From Nitrospira sp. (GTDB taxonomy: Bacteria; Nitrospirota; Nitrospiria; Nitrospirales; Nitrospiraceae): 54,095 nucleotides of DNA. The position numbers and the translations under genes are program-made. Where the stretch lies: contig JAHFEW010000002.1 of NCBI GenBank assembly GCA_023248215.1, forward strand, positions 79,287-133,381. The letters are read 5' to 3'. The notes under the pieces are model-generated. The model had not been told where the DNA came from, did not search any database, and worked only from the letters and a program-made list of their open reading frames with translations. This document shows positions 8,627 through 17,656 of the stretch, piece after piece. Each line of letters begins with the position of its first letter. Position 1 is the first letter of the stretch.

Positions 8627-9709
8627 TCACGCCGGCGGTAACTTGCCGCGTACGCGATACACAAACGCGAGAATTTCTGCCACCGCGCGGTAGAGATCCT
8701 CGGGGACCTCTCGACCCACCTCGACTAACTTGAAGAGGGTTCGCGCCACCAGTTTGTTTTCGACGATCATGACACCATGTTGACGACCGATTTCCCTGAT
8801 CTTCTCGGCCACGAAGCCAGCGCCCTTTGCGACGACGACCGGCGCACCCATGGCTTTCGAGTCGTACCGAAGCGCGATGGCCAGATGGGTCGGATTGGTC
8901 ACAATCACATCCGCCTTGGGGACGGCGGCCATCATGCGCTTGCGGGCCATCTCTTTCTGGGTGCTGCGGATTTTCGCCCGGAGTCCCGGATCGCCCTCGG
9001 CTGCACGACTCTCCTCTTTGATTTCGTCGCGCGACATCCGCAGCCCGCGCTCCCATTCGAAGCGCTGGTACCCATAGTCGATGGCGCCGATGAGTAGCAA
9101 TGCACCGCCCATCATGAGTGCAGTCTCGAAGGTGGCCCACCCCACCGTAGGTAAGAGCGTCTCCATGCCGAATTGCGTCAGGGGCGAGAACTGGACCAGA
9201 TCGTCTTTGATGGCCAGATACCCCGTGCCTCCGATCGCCAGAATCTTCAGCCAGGATTTCACCAACTCGCTGAACGTACGGATGGAGAACAGCCGCGAGA
9301 ATCCGCCCATCGGACTAATGCGCGAGAAGTCCCATTCCAGCCCATCCCGCCTCCAGAGGAAGCCGGTTTGCATCAGGTTCGCTCCCACGCCGATGACGGC
9401 GATTCCTCCGACCACCGGTGCAAGCACCACGAACACATCCAGCCCGATTTGTCTGAGCAGCAAATGCAAATGATCGAGGCTGAGGGCACGATGAGCGGTC
9501 TCCTCCATGGATTTCGTGAGCCACATCTGGAGGGTCCCGCGCAGCTGTTCCAGAATGATCGGCGTCATCCAATAGAGAGTTCCTAGGGACCCCAGTAATC
9601 CGACTGCCATGACGGCGTCACGGCTGAGCGCGATCTGGCCTTTGCCGCGCGCATCCGCCTTGCGTTTCGGTGTCGCCTGTTCTGTACGGTTCTGTGCGCT
9701 GTCAGCCAT
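8627..9709 (-). CDS. flhB: FlhB, export substrate-specificity switch
   Basis: Export gate protein that switches the flagellar secretion system from rod/hook to filament substrates by self-cleavage. The 360 residues include four hydrophobic segments in the N-terminal half and a cytoplasmic C-domain. The autocleavage motif is intact as VIVTNPTHLAIALRY (Asn-Pro-Thr-His). The start overlaps the last 8 bp of fliR, and flhA follows after 22 bp. The opening SAQNRTEQATPKRKADARGKGQI is the standard FlhB N-terminus. Confidence 0.96.
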   Translation of the reverse strand: MADSAQNRTEQATPKRKADARGKGQIALSRDAVMAVGLLGSLGTLYWMTPIILEQLRGTLQMWLTKSMEETAHRALSLDHLHLLLRQIGLDVFVVLAPVVGGIAVIGVGANLMQTGFLWRRDGLEWDFSRISPMGGFSRLFSIRTFSELVKSWLKILAIGGTGYLAIKDDLVQFSPLTQFGMETLLPTVGWATFETALMMGGALLLIGAIDYGYQRFEWERGLRMSRDEIKEESRAAEGDPGLRAKIRSTQKEMARKRMMAAVPKADVIVTNPTHLAIALRYDSKAMGAPVVVAKGAGFVAEKIREIGRQHGVMIVENKLVARTLFKLVEVGREVPEDLYRAVAEILAFVYRVRGKLPPA

Positions 9710-10490
9710 GGCCTAACGCCTTCAGCAGTGCAAGAATGGTCTCCGCCAGCGTCATGAATTCTTTCTCAAAGAGCGAGAGGGTGAAGGGCATCGCCAGGCT
9801 CATGGCGACCAATCCCGCTCCGATGGTGATCGGAAAGCTCAGCACGAAGATGTTCATCTGCGGCACGGTACGCCCGAGAATCGCCAGGATGGTATTGACG
9901 ATCAGCAGGGTGGCAAACATCGGCGCCGCGAGCTTGAGTGCGACAGCGAGCATGTTCTGGGCCAACTGAATGATGTCCCTCGCGATGCTTTCCGACAACC
10001 TGGCGCCGAACGGCGGCACAAACTCATAGCTCATCCCGATGGCGTGAACGACCAGCAAATGCGCGTTGAGAGACAGAAAGACCAAGGACCCAAGCGTCAG
10101 TTGGAATTGCGCGATGATCGGGGCGTTTTGATGGCTCATCGGGTCGAGTAATTGAATGGCGCTGAAGCCCATCTGAGTGCCGATCAAATCGCCAGCAATC
10201 TGGAATCCCGAAAATAGGAGCCGCACGGCCAGTCCGATGGTCAACCCGATCAAAAATTCACCTCCGATCCCGGCCACGACCGTGACCGGATCTGTGGGGA
10301 GGCTGGGTAACTGAATGATGGGGGCGAGCACCAGGCCCAGCATCGTCACGAGGCCGGCCTTGACCGGTGTTGGAATGGTGCGGGTATTGAGGATCGGAAA
10401 CACACTGATAATGCCCGCAATCCGCACCAATAAGATGGAAAACGATTGAAATTGCGGAAGCGCAAGATGCAGGGTTTGTGCGGCGTTCAT
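9702..10490 (-). CDS. fliR: FliR, export apparatus membrane protein
   Basis: Integral membrane component of the FliP5-FliQ4-FliR1 export channel at the base of the flagellum. It is 262 residues with about six strongly hydrophobic segments. Conserved family stretches include GGEFLIGLTIGLAVRLLFSGFQIAGDLIGTQMGF and the C-terminal LNIFVLSFPITIGAGL-type segment (here QMNIFVLSFPITIGAG). The gene lies between fliQ (15 bp upstream in the operon) and flhB (8-bp overlap). ATG at 10490. Confidence 0.95.
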   Translation of the reverse strand: MNAAQTLHLALPQFQSFSILLVRIAGIISVFPILNTRTIPTPVKAGLVTMLGLVLAPIIQLPSLPTDPVTVVAGIGGEFLIGLTIGLAVRLLFSGFQIAGDLIGTQMGFSAIQLLDPMSHQNAPIIAQFQLTLGSLVFLSLNAHLLVVHAIGMSYEFVPPFGARLSESIARDIIQLAQNMLAVALKLAAPMFATLLIVNTILAILGRTVPQMNIFVLSFPITIGAGLVAMSLAMPFTLSLFEKEFMTLAETILALLKALGHG

Positions 10491-10505
10491 GGTTGGTCCG
10501 ATGCT

Positions 10506-10778
10506 CTACGAATGAATCAGCGTGGGAATACTCGTGATGATATGGGTCATAAAGGCGATCAGGACTCCCATCATCCAGGGAAGAAACAGGAGCGTGGCCG
10601 CAAACACCGCCAATACTTTCGGCACAAACGTCAACGTCGCTTCGTTGATCTGCGTCATGGCCTGAAAGGTACTGACCAGCAGGCCGACGATCAGGCTCAG
10701 GCCCAATATGGGCGCGGAGACCAGCATGGCGGTTTCGATGGCTTGGCGGCCGATTTCCGTCACGGTTTCGATCGTCAT
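10506..10778 (-). CDS. fliQ: FliQ, export apparatus small membrane protein
   Basis: Small subunit of the export channel, 90 residues, the standard length. It has two transmembrane helices separated by the conserved loop: the first around APILGLSLIVGLLVSTFQAMTQI, then NEATLTFVPKVLAVF, and the second LLFLPWMMGVLIAFM. It follows fliP by 11 bp and precedes fliR. The start is ATG 10778. No unusual feature is seen. Confidence 0.95.
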   Translation of the reverse strand: MTIETVTEIGRQAIETAMLVSAPILGLSLIVGLLVSTFQAMTQINEATLTFVPKVLAVFAATLLFLPWMMGVLIAFMTHIITSIPTLIHS

Positions 10779-10789
10779 GCGCGCGGCTC

Positions 10790-11572
10790 CTATTGGAAGC
10801 TCTTGACCATGGATCCGACGACCAGGTACCAGCCGTCTGCGAGGACGAACAGAATCAGTTTGAACGGAAGCGAAATCATGACGGGTGGCAGCAGCATCAT
10901 GCCCATGGACATCAACACGCTCGCGACCACCATATCCACGATGAGAAACGGGATGTAGAGCAGAAACCCGATCTGAAACGAGATACGCAGCTCGCTCAGG
11001 ACAAACGCGGGAATGATGACGTGCGTCGGAACCTGCTCCACCTGGGTGGCCTTTGGGGAATGGGACAATTCGAGGAACAGTTCGAGATCTTTATCGCGCA
11101 TTTGCTTGAGCATGAAGGCACGAATCGGCTGGATGCCTCGATTCCAGGCTTCGTCGTACCCGATTTGCTCGGCGAGGAGTGGTTGTAAGGCGTCCTTGTA
11201 GACCGCTTGCCCCACCGGAGCCATGACGAACATGGTGAGAAACAGCGCCAGGCTGATGAGCACCTGGTTGGGAGGCACCTGCTGCGTGCCCAGGGCTTGC
11301 CGGAGAAACGACAAGACGATGACCATTCGCGTAAAGGAGGTCACCATGATGAACATGGCCGGTGCCAATGAGAGGACAGTCAAGAGCGCGAGAATCTGCA
11401 GAACCACAGCCGTCTGTTTTGGCCCACCCTGTCCGAGATCGAGCGTGAGAGAGGGCCCTTCGGCATGGACGGAAGAGGCGGTAAAAAGACTGCCGAGCAC
11501 AATCAGACCGATGCAGGCCCCGGTCCACCGCATCGTGCGGCGAGCCGACCACGACCATCGGCCTGGGCGCAT
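10790..11572 (-). CDS. fliP: FliP, export apparatus channel subunit
   Basis: Main pore-forming subunit of the export channel. The chosen ATG at 11572 lies 4 bp after the fliO stop and gives about 260 residues. An in-frame ATG at 11623 would overlap fliO, and another at 11536 would leave just the signal peptide ([14 protein letters not shown]). FliP is normally made with a cleavable signal sequence, which fits. The family signatures are [34 protein letters not shown] and, near the C-terminus, [40 protein letters not shown]-like sequence. Identity is certain; the exact start is not. Confidence 0.94.
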   Translation of the reverse strand: [260 protein letters not shown]

Positions 11573-11576
11573 GAGG

Positions 11577-11945
11577 CTAGCAGGACACACGATGGGCCTC
11601 CTGCATGTGAGCTGAACGGCCATCGTCGGAAGCCGGTGATGGCCGCGCGGAGGACGTATCCGCCAAGAGGAGTTTCAATTGTTCAGGGTCGGTGATTTTC
11701 CCGAGGGGCACCAGATCGGTGGCGGTGGTGCCCAGGATCAACACTTCTCCCGCAACGGCCACCAGCATGACCTGCTTTCGTGACCCCAGAGGACTACTTG
11801 CGAGAATCTTCACCACCGGCGCCCCGCTCACCGGAAGAAACCGACGGCCGATGGCGGAGCGCGCCACCGCCAGAAGACCCAGGATCAACGCCAGGACAAC
11901 CCCGAGCGCCGACACCATACGAACGACACTTTCCCAAATTTCCAT
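11577..11945 (-). CDS. fliO: FliO, export apparatus assembly factor
   Basis: Small membrane protein that helps FliP complexes form and is not part of the final channel. From ATG 11945 it has about 122 residues: a single transmembrane helix near residues 8-28 (VRMVSALGVVLALILGLLAVA), then the FliO cytoplasmic domain with VKILASSPLGSRKQVMLVAVAGEVLILGTT. An upstream ATG at 11993 would add 16 residues of unlikely sequence. It sits in the canonical place between fliN and fliP. Confidence 0.88.
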   Translation of the reverse strand: MEIWESVVRMVSALGVVLALILGLLAVARSAIGRRFLPVSGAPVVKILASSPLGSRKQVMLVAVAGEVLILGTTATDLVPLGKITDPEQLKLLLADTSSARPSPASDDGRSAHMQEAHRVSC

Positions 11946-12005
11946 GTGCGACCGTGCATTCCTCTCGTCGACACAGCGGCCTTCTCGCCGCATTGTCGTT
12001 GATGG

Positions 12006-12380
12006 CTACCCGAGCTGCTGAATCCGCTGGTTTGGGCTCACCACATCCGTGAGACGAATCCCAAATTTTTCGTTCACCACCACGACTTCGCCGCGGGCGA
12101 CCAACTTATTGTTGACCAGCACTTCCATTGGTTCTCCCGCGAGCTTGTTGAGTTCGATGACGGAGCCTTGCCCCAGCTGGAGCAACTCTCGAATCAACAT
12201 GCGCGTCGAACCGATCTGCACGGTCACTTGCAGCGGAATATCGAGGACGAATTCGATATTCTTGTTGGCCGGCACCGCGCCCTGGTTGTCGACCGGTGGA
12301 AACGACGTCGGCTGCGGGCTCGCCTCGCCGGTGTCGGCGTTGGAATGACCAGACTGTACGGTTGTGTCGCCGTTGGCCAT
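12006..12380 (-). CDS. fliN: FliN, C-ring switch protein
   Basis: Lower C-ring component of the flagellar switch, which also docks the FliH-FliI export complex. The 124 residues consist of a flexible N-terminal 45 residues followed by one SpoA domain (DIPLQVTVQIGSTRMLIRELLQLGQGSVIELNKLAGEP, then VNNKLVARGEVVVVNEKFGIRLTDVVS). The ATG at 12380 has a clear GGAGATC ribosome site. It is the plain FliN form, not the longer FliY phosphatase fusion. The FliH partner in this genome carries an extra receiver domain (see 20029-21078), so this docking surface may be part of the same regulation. Confidence 0.95.
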   Translation of the reverse strand: MANGDTTVQSGHSNADTGEASPQPTSFPPVDNQGAVPANKNIEFVLDIPLQVTVQIGSTRMLIRELLQLGQGSVIELNKLAGEPMEVLVNNKLVARGEVVVVNEKFGIRLTDVVSPNQRIQQLG

Positions 12381-12409
12381 GTGCAGATCTCCTTTTATCC
12401 CGGCGGGAA

Positions 12410-13381
12410 CTAGATCAATACTTTGGTGACACGACAGGCATGATTCCCTTTGAACACACCCGGCTGCCCTTGAAATTTTGGGTCGCCTTCGACCAGACAG
12501 AGCATGGGGTCGCCGGGGTGCTGGTCAAGCATCAAGACATCGCCGGGGTTGAAGTTCAGCAAGTCCTGCACGTTGATGCGCGCCGTCCCTAATTGCACCG
12601 ACAGGGCCACGTCACACTCCTGGAGCGAATCTTTGAAGCGGCTTCCCCAGCTGCTGTCCTGTTCCACATTGTCCGCAAACAGGCCGGAGTAGAGTTTTTC
12701 CTTGATCGGTTCCAGCATGGAATAGGGGTAGGCGATGAACATCTCGCGGGAGATATCCCCCAGGTGGACCTGCAAGGTCACCACCACGACGATCTCCGAG
12801 GCGGTGACGACCATGGCAAATTGCGGGTTGCTCTCAGACCGGCAATAGCTGATCTTCATGAGCATGACCGCTTGCCAGGCCTTCTCCAGATCGAGGAGCG
12901 CCTGTTGGACGAGCTTTTTGACCAACCGAACTTGAATCGGGGTGAACTCTCTCCCCTCCGGCTTCACGTGCGTTTGCACCTTCCCTCCGAAGAAGAAGTC
13001 CACGATGAGATACACCAACATCGCATCCATGATGTACAGACCGTTGCCGCGCAAGGGTTCCATCATGAACAGGTTGAACGATGAAGGGACCGGTACTTTC
13101 TGGATGAAGTCACCGAACTTGATGATCTGGGTGCTGACGATGCTGAATTCGATTTTCTCCCGCAAGAGACCGCTCCAGGAGATGGACTGCTGGCGCGTGA
13201 AGCGATCGTTGATCATCTCCATCGTGGGCATGCGCCCGCGGATGATGCGTTCCTGGTGGGTCAGACTATAGGGCTTAATTCCGCTCGCATCCTCGGCCTC
13301 TTTCGGATCCGTGTCGACGTCGCCCGACATGACCCCGCCCATCAAGGCATCGATTTCTTCTTGCGACAGTATCTTGTCCAT
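12410..13381 (-). CDS. fliM: FliM, C-ring switch protein (CheY-P target)
   Basis: Middle C-ring protein that binds phosphorylated CheY and transmits the direction signal to FliG. It has 323 residues. The N-terminal CheY-binding peptide is present as KILSQEEIDALMGG. The middle domain has the GGXG-like region (RGNGLYIMDAMLVYLIVDFFFGGKV), and the C-terminal SpoA domain shares homology with FliN (VQLGTARINVQDLLNFNPGDVLMLDQ). The gene is 29 bp before fliN and 25 bp after fliL. The intact N-terminal peptide implies CheY-type control, though no chemotaxis genes lie in this window. Confidence 0.96.
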   Translation of the reverse strand: MDKILSQEEIDALMGGVMSGDVDTDPKEAEDASGIKPYSLTHQERIIRGRMPTMEMINDRFTRQQSISWSGLLREKIEFSIVSTQIIKFGDFIQKVPVPSSFNLFMMEPLRGNGLYIMDAMLVYLIVDFFFGGKVQTHVKPEGREFTPIQVRLVKKLVQQALLDLEKAWQAVMLMKISYCRSESNPQFAMVVTASEIVVVVTLQVHLGDISREMFIAYPYSMLEPIKEKLYSGLFADNVEQDSSWGSRFKDSLQECDVALSVQLGTARINVQDLLNFNPGDVLMLDQHPGDPMLCLVEGDPKFQGQPGVFKGNHACRVTKVLI

Positions 13382-13406
13382 GACGTCCTCGATCAGTGCC
13401 GATCCG

Positions 13407-13943
13407 CTACTGAATCACAAAGTCCGTGAAATACGCCGTCTTGACCGATTTCTTGGGGAGCAAGCCGTTAATACGCTGCGTCACGTCCTCGCGCAGCTTG
13501 TGTTTCCCCTGCGGAGATCGGGCGGTCACGGAATCCAGGCTGGTCAGCAAGACCAGAATCGCGTCGCGAATTTGTGGAGTACGGGCCGTAATCTCTTCGG
13601 CGGCAGACGCGTTGGTCAATTCCAACTTCATCGTGACCTTCAGATACCGCACTTCCGGCGAATCAGCGAGATTGACGATGAAAGGATCCAGGTCGGCAAT
13701 CGCACCCGTCTCGCCTCCTCCGGCGTGCCCGCCACCTTTGGATTCAGCCTCCCCGTGAGTGGCCGGTTTTTCCGCCGCGCCTTCAGCGGCGGGTTTCTCA
13801 CCGGACGATCCGGACATCATTTTAAACATCGCAAACGCCCCACCCAATCCGAGGACCAGCGTCCCCGCGATGAGGATGATGACCATCTTCATGGGAATCC
13901 CCACGGGCGCCGCGGGGGCCTTCTCTTCAGCTGCTTCTGCCAT
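13407..13943 (-). CDS. fliL: FliL, basal body/stator-associated protein
   Basis: Single-pass inner membrane protein that surrounds stator units and supports torque. The start is ATG 13943 with an AGGAGG site six bases upstream, giving about 178 residues. A longer frame to 14039 has no such site. After a short cytoplasmic tail there is one transmembrane helix (MKMVIILIAGTLVLGLGGAF). A long Gly/Ala/Glu-rich linker follows, then the FliL domain (DLDPFIVNLADSPEVRYLKVTMKLEL, and the C-terminal NGLLPKKSVKTAYFTDFVIQ). It is first in the fliL-to-fliA run, 42 bases downstream of a near-perfect sigma-54 promoter. Confidence 0.94.
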   Translation of the reverse strand: MAEAAEEKAPAAPVGIPMKMVIILIAGTLVLGLGGAFAMFKMMSGSSGEKPAAEGAAEKPATHGEAESKGGGHAGGGETGAIADLDPFIVNLADSPEVRYLKVTMKLELTNASAAEEITARTPQIRDAILVLLTSLDSVTARSPQGKHKLREDVTQRINGLLPKKSVKTAYFTDFVIQ

Positions 13944-13984
13944 ACAAACCTCCTGCGGAGAGTGGTTGCCGAGCCCGTCAGTGG

Positions 13985-14000
13985 TGCAATGCATATGCCA
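13985..14000 (-). promoter_or_regulatory. Sigma-54 promoter of the fliL operon
   Basis: The minus strand reads TGGCATA-TGCA-TTGCA, a near-perfect -24/-12 element with GG-N10-GC spacing, 42 bases before the fliL ATG. It lies in the 335-bp gap 13944-14278. The rest of that gap has no convincing gene and ends with the hairpin at 14238-14266. Confidence 0.85.
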
Positions 14001-14237
14001 CGCGACAGCCAACCGGGGTCCCCCGAACCCCTCGCTCACCTCGACAGATCATGAGGAAACGCAATGATTTCAGGTCAAGCAGCATTGAGGCCTCGCAAGG
14101 CAACTCTGCCGGCCTGAGACCTTGTCAGCAGGGTGACGCAGCACTCGCGCGAGCCGACAGAATGTTGACGAGCGTATGGAGGATGCGGGGGTTTATGTGA
14201 CGTGAAGAGGACTAGGTAGAAATTGCCGACCTGGGAC

Positions 14238-14266
14238 CTGGCGCGCGCTCGTGCGAGGCGCGCCAG
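14238..14266 (-). terminator. GC-rich hairpin after flgE
   Basis: The arms CTGGCGCGC and GCGCGCCAG pair perfectly, and the 11-base interior can extend the stem (CTCG with CGAG). It begins 12 bp past the flgE stop codon on the minus strand. No T-run follows, so it could be a factor-assisted terminator or an mRNA-stabilising hairpin separating flgE from the fliL promoter. Confidence 0.5.
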
Positions 14267-14278
14267 AACCCACATCGG

Positions 14279-15502
14279 TTATCGCTTGAGATTGACGAGC
14301 TCCTGCAACATCTCGTCGCTGGTGGTGATCGCGCGCGAATTGGCCTGGAACGCGCGCTGCGTAATGATCATATCCACGAATTCCTTGCCGAGATCCACGT
14401 TGGACTGCTCCACGGTTCCCGACAGAATTTGCCCCATTCCATTCACCGTTGGTGCCCCGGCCAATGCCGCACCGGACTCAACGGTTTCAGTGAAGTGATT
14501 CTCGCCGGCGCTGATCAGCCCATCGGGATTTGTAAAACGGTTGAGGACGATTTGGGCCAGGGCCTTGGTCTGCCCATTGGTGAACTGCGCCACCACCTGC
14601 CCCTGTTTATCCACGCTGATTTTATCGAGGGTTCCTGAAGCGAATCCGTTCTGCGTTTGACTGATGACACCGGAGGCGGAGCCGAATTGCGTCAGTCCGG
14701 CCAGACTTACCGTCACCGTCTGGGGTGTCGTGGCACCAGTCGTCAACACCGCGCTGATCGTCTGTGTTCCACCGGCCGTCACCGCGCCACTGGCGCTGAA
14801 CGTCATATTGGTTTGAGCCACCGCCGCTCCGCCGTCGACTTGCGAGTAGACCCCCCAGGCATTCGCAGCGGTCTTGCGGAAATAGAGCTGCAGCTGGTGA
14901 GAGTTTCCCAAAGAGTCATAGAAGGTCACACCCGTCGAAAAGTTGTACGAGGTGGTATCGGTTGTGCTGAAGGCAGCGGTGGGAGCGGTGGCGCTGGAAT
15001 TCAGATTGCCGAGAATCGTTGCCGTGGTCGTGGTCTGTGGGGCCACAGCACTCGACGATAACGTGATGCCCCCGACCGTACTGGTGATGTTGCCGTTGGT
15101 ATCCGCTTGGTACCCTTGAAGCAAGGCGCCACTGGAATCGACGACCTGCCCGAGATTGTCGACCTTGAACTGGCCGGCTCGAGAATAGAAGTTTGCGCCG
15201 GAACTGTTCTGCAAGAGATAGAATCCGTTTCCGTCGATGGCCAGATCGAACGTATTTCCCGTGGTGGTCATCGACCCCTGCGTAAAGTTGGTCTGGACAT
15301 CGTTCATGTAGACCCCGAGGCCGACTTGACCGCCGCCGCTTGCACCCGACGCACTGGATGAAATCAGGTCCGCGAATGTCGCTCGGCTGGACTTAAACCC
15401 CGCGGTTCCAATGTTGGCGATGTTATTGCCGATGACGCCCATGGCATTGCCGTAGGAACTTAAGCCGGTCACTGCGGTGAACATCGATGTGAGAATACCC
15501 AT
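14279..15502 (-). CDS. flgE: FlgE, flagellar hook protein
   Basis: Polymerises into the flexible hook linking rod and filament. The 407 residues are typical. The N-terminal D0 signature is VIGNNIANIGTAGFKSSRATF. The DLAIDGNGFYLL motif follows. The middle is Thr/Ser/Gly-rich (D1/D2 domains), and the C-terminal D0 helix is SNVDLGKEFVDMIITQRAFQANSRAITTSDEMLQELVNLKR. The start is ATG 15502 with AGGAGG. It lies 75 bp downstream of flgD and is probably the last gene of the flgB-to-flgE unit, ending at the hairpin at 14238-14266. Confidence 0.96.
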   Translation of the reverse strand: MGILTSMFTAVTGLSSYGNAMGVIGNNIANIGTAGFKSSRATFADLISSSASGASGGGQVGLGVYMNDVQTNFTQGSMTTTGNTFDLAIDGNGFYLLQNSSGANFYSRAGQFKVDNLGQVVDSSGALLQGYQADTNGNITSTVGGITLSSSAVAPQTTTTATILGNLNSSATAPTAAFSTTDTTSYNFSTGVTFYDSLGNSHQLQLYFRKTAANAWGVYSQVDGGAAVAQTNMTFSASGAVTAGGTQTISAVLTTGATTPQTVTVSLAGLTQFGSASGVISQTQNGFASGTLDKISVDKQGQVVAQFTNGQTKALAQIVLNRFTNPDGLISAGENHFTETVESGAALAGAPTVNGMGQILSGTVEQSNVDLGKEFVDMIITQRAFQANSRAITTSDEMLQELVNLKR

Positions 15503-15577
15503 GCTTCAATCCTCCTTGTTGCCGATACTCGTGAACGCGGGACTATGCTCCAGGCCGACTCGTGAGCTGACCTATGC

Positions 15578-15862
15578 TTATGACTTCGTGGCCGCGGCGT
15601 CTTTGCTCTGGGCCGCCTCCTGAAGTGACACGCTCTTCTCCATCAAGGACACCAGCTTCGACATTTGGTCCAGCTGAGAGAACTGTGCTGTCTGTGCAAT
15701 GAATTCTTTGTCGTCGACTGGTTTCAACGGATCCTGATTTTGAAGCTGCGTCAGGAGCATCTTCAAAAAGTCCTGTTGGCCCAGTATCTTCTGACCATTG
15801 ACTGTCTGCGTGCTCGATGATTCCGTTGCCGTCGTTTGGGTGATCATATTGCTGAAATCCAT
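15578..15862 (-). CDS. flgD: FlgD, short hook-scaffolding protein
   Basis: Hook-capping protein needed for FlgE polymerisation. The 94 residues cover just the conserved N-terminal region: the export/cap segment [47 protein letters not shown] is unmistakable. It stops soon afterwards at [19 protein letters not shown]. The C-terminal FlgD/Ig-like domains of the roughly 220-residue enterobacterial protein are absent, and nothing in the 75 bp before flgE could encode them. The ATG at 15862 has GGAGG and begins 11 bp after fliK. Short FlgD forms are known in some phyla, so this is probably a functional minimal cap rather than a pseudogene. Confidence 0.9.
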   Translation of the reverse strand: MDFSNMITQTTATESSSTQTVNGQKILGQQDFLKMLLTQLQNQDPLKPVDDKEFIAQTAQFSQLDQMSKLVSLMEKSVSLQEAAQSKDAAATKS

Positions 15863-15873
15863 AGGTCCTCCGA

Positions 15874-17535
15874 TCAGGCGAAAAAACTGACATGTCCATT
15901 GTTGTGATAGCCGTGGCCCACCGGCGAAGCCAGCTCCTCTTCTCCCGGCGCCGAAGGGAGACCGGATGCAAGCCCCGCTCGACCCTGTGGTTGCTGAAAC
16001 GCCCAGGCGTTATCGCCTCGTCCTTGCTGTTGTTGATCCACCGTCACCCGGAGCATCCCCATTTCCAGGCCCGTTGTCCGGAGCGACGCTTCCAGTGATT
16101 GGCCCTGTTGCAACAGGCCCTGCCCCAGCTCGCCATGTTCGGTCCGAATATGCGCGTGGACGGTTTGATCCGTCATCATGATGCGTAGCCGCAATGGCCC
16201 CATATCCAACGGATCCAAGTCCAGCGTGACAGTCTGCGCAGAAGGATATGCCCCTCGAAGCTCGCTGATCCGTTCAGATTCGGATGCATGGACAATGGTG
16301 GCCTGTCCGGTCTCGCTTCGCCCTACGCGGCTGTCGTTGGAAGAGGGAGCGGATGGACTTATACCGCTCGCCTGACCCAGAAACTGCGGTCGAAGGGTGT
16401 GGTCGTCGGGGGACAGAAGGTTCGACTTGGGGTGATCAGGTCCACCTCGTGAATCTGAGGATGATTGGTAATCCTGCTCCACAAACTGTTCGGCACTCGA
16501 TGCACCCTGGCCCGCAGAGACATCGCTCGCCCGCATGACAGAGTCGAACATGGGCTGAAGGTCGGCGTGATCAGCAGCATCGGTTTCTGACGTTGGTTTC
16601 ACTGTCATGTGCCTGCTGATCACCGTGGCCGCTAACGTTCCTTTGTCTGGCTCTAATTGGACTCCTTTGGTCGACCCATCGTTCAGACCCGTCAGGGTTT
16701 CAAGTGGCGCATCCTGATTCTGAACCTGTGACAACAGCGCCGCATCGATTTTCACGCCCTCCGCGATGGGAGTATCGGAGGCCTTGTTCGGTCCTGCAGA
16801 GCGGTCTGCGACGCCATTCGCCGTCGCATCGGCCGACACTTGCCCAGGCGTCTGACCAGGAGCAGGCGTGGACGAGCCCTGCGTAGTAGCCTCGCTCTGT
16901 GGGTCAGGAGAAGACAGTCCCATAGCGTTTGCTGATTGCACCTCCCCGACCGTATCTTCAGCAACACTCGCCGGTTGATCGGATGGAGGACCTGCTTGCG
17001 CTGCCATCTGTTCTCCTGTCAGGGCCTGAGGAGACATCCCGGCGGCAAGCAGCATGTCCGGCGACAAGGCTGCTGCCTGCTTTGCTTTGTCGTGAGTCTC
17101 GGCAGTCTGGTCGTCCTGTCCGTTGTCGGAGTCTTCTGCAGTCTGCGATCGCGTCCGTTCACTCTGGGTGGCAGGGCGTTCTTGACCCGCAGTAGGAGCA
17201 GTCCGCGCCGGCTTGTCGGTCTGTGAATTCGACGTGGAATGCGTTGACGCGCGAGGGTGCGAGACGGGCCTGGGGCGCGCATGTATCGATTCCTTCCCTG
17301 TGCCGGTTCGGCGAGCCTCTGCCGTTCCAAGCACGGTATCAAAGCGGTTAGAGGACGAGCTAGGCGGGAGTCCTGCGTTGCGGTCTCGCATGTCCGAGGG
17401 AGCGTGACTCCTCGAACTCGGGAGTCCATCGAGAAGAGGCTGCATATCGGTTTCCATTGGTGTCCCTGTGTGCTCCTGGTCCTGTGAGTAACCAGGGAAC
17501 ACCTTTACAAAGGCCGTGCCATTGGACCTCCGCAT
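15874..17535 (-). CDS. fliK: FliK, hook-length control protein
   Basis: Secreted molecular ruler that measures the hook and triggers the FlhB specificity switch. It has 553 residues. The first about 400 are low-complexity, rich in Gln, Ser, Thr, Ala, Asp and Pro, as expected for a ruler. The C-terminal Flg_hook domain is visible: [19 protein letters not shown], then [33 protein letters not shown]. That core switches FlhB. The ATG at 17535 has GGAG six bases upstream; an alternative Met lies at residue 27. The gene precedes flgD by 11 bp. The 121-bp stretch between it and the motE-like gene has no visible promoter. Confidence 0.88.
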   Translation of the reverse strand: MRRSNGTAFVKVFPGYSQDQEHTGTPMETDMQPLLDGLPSSRSHAPSDMRDRNAGLPPSSSSNRFDTVLGTAEARRTGTGKESIHARPRPVSHPRASTHSTSNSQTDKPARTAPTAGQERPATQSERTRSQTAEDSDNGQDDQTAETHDKAKQAAALSPDMLLAAGMSPQALTGEQMAAQAGPPSDQPASVAEDTVGEVQSANAMGLSSPDPQSEATTQGSSTPAPGQTPGQVSADATANGVADRSAGPNKASDTPIAEGVKIDAALLSQVQNQDAPLETLTGLNDGSTKGVQLEPDKGTLAATVISRHMTVKPTSETDAADHADLQPMFDSVMRASDVSAGQGASSAEQFVEQDYQSSSDSRGGPDHPKSNLLSPDDHTLRPQFLGQASGISPSAPSSNDSRVGRSETGQATIVHASESERISELRGAYPSAQTVTLDLDPLDMGPLRLRIMMTDQTVHAHIRTEHGELGQGLLQQGQSLEASLRTTGLEMGMLRVTVDQQQQGRGDNAWAFQQPQGRAGLASGLPSAPGEEELASPVGHGYHNNGHVSFFA

Positions 17536-17656
17536 GAAAACTCCGTATGACGCACGATTTTCGTGAAGGTGGTTCCGAGGAGGAACAGAGCGAAGGAAGT
17601 TTCTGCAGGAGGTGACGGCAAAACCTGCCGGATCACGAGCTGACCACTGGGGATGG

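Noticed and set aside
8605-8664. 20-residue N-terminal extension of FlhA
   Set aside because: It would overlap the flhB coding end and adds an Arg/Tyr-rich stretch not typical of FlhA; ATG 8604 is preferred.
14075-14275. 66-residue minus-strand frame between flgE and fliL
   Set aside because: It has no ribosome site, crosses the post-flgE hairpin and ends near the fliL promoter region; composition is not protein-like.
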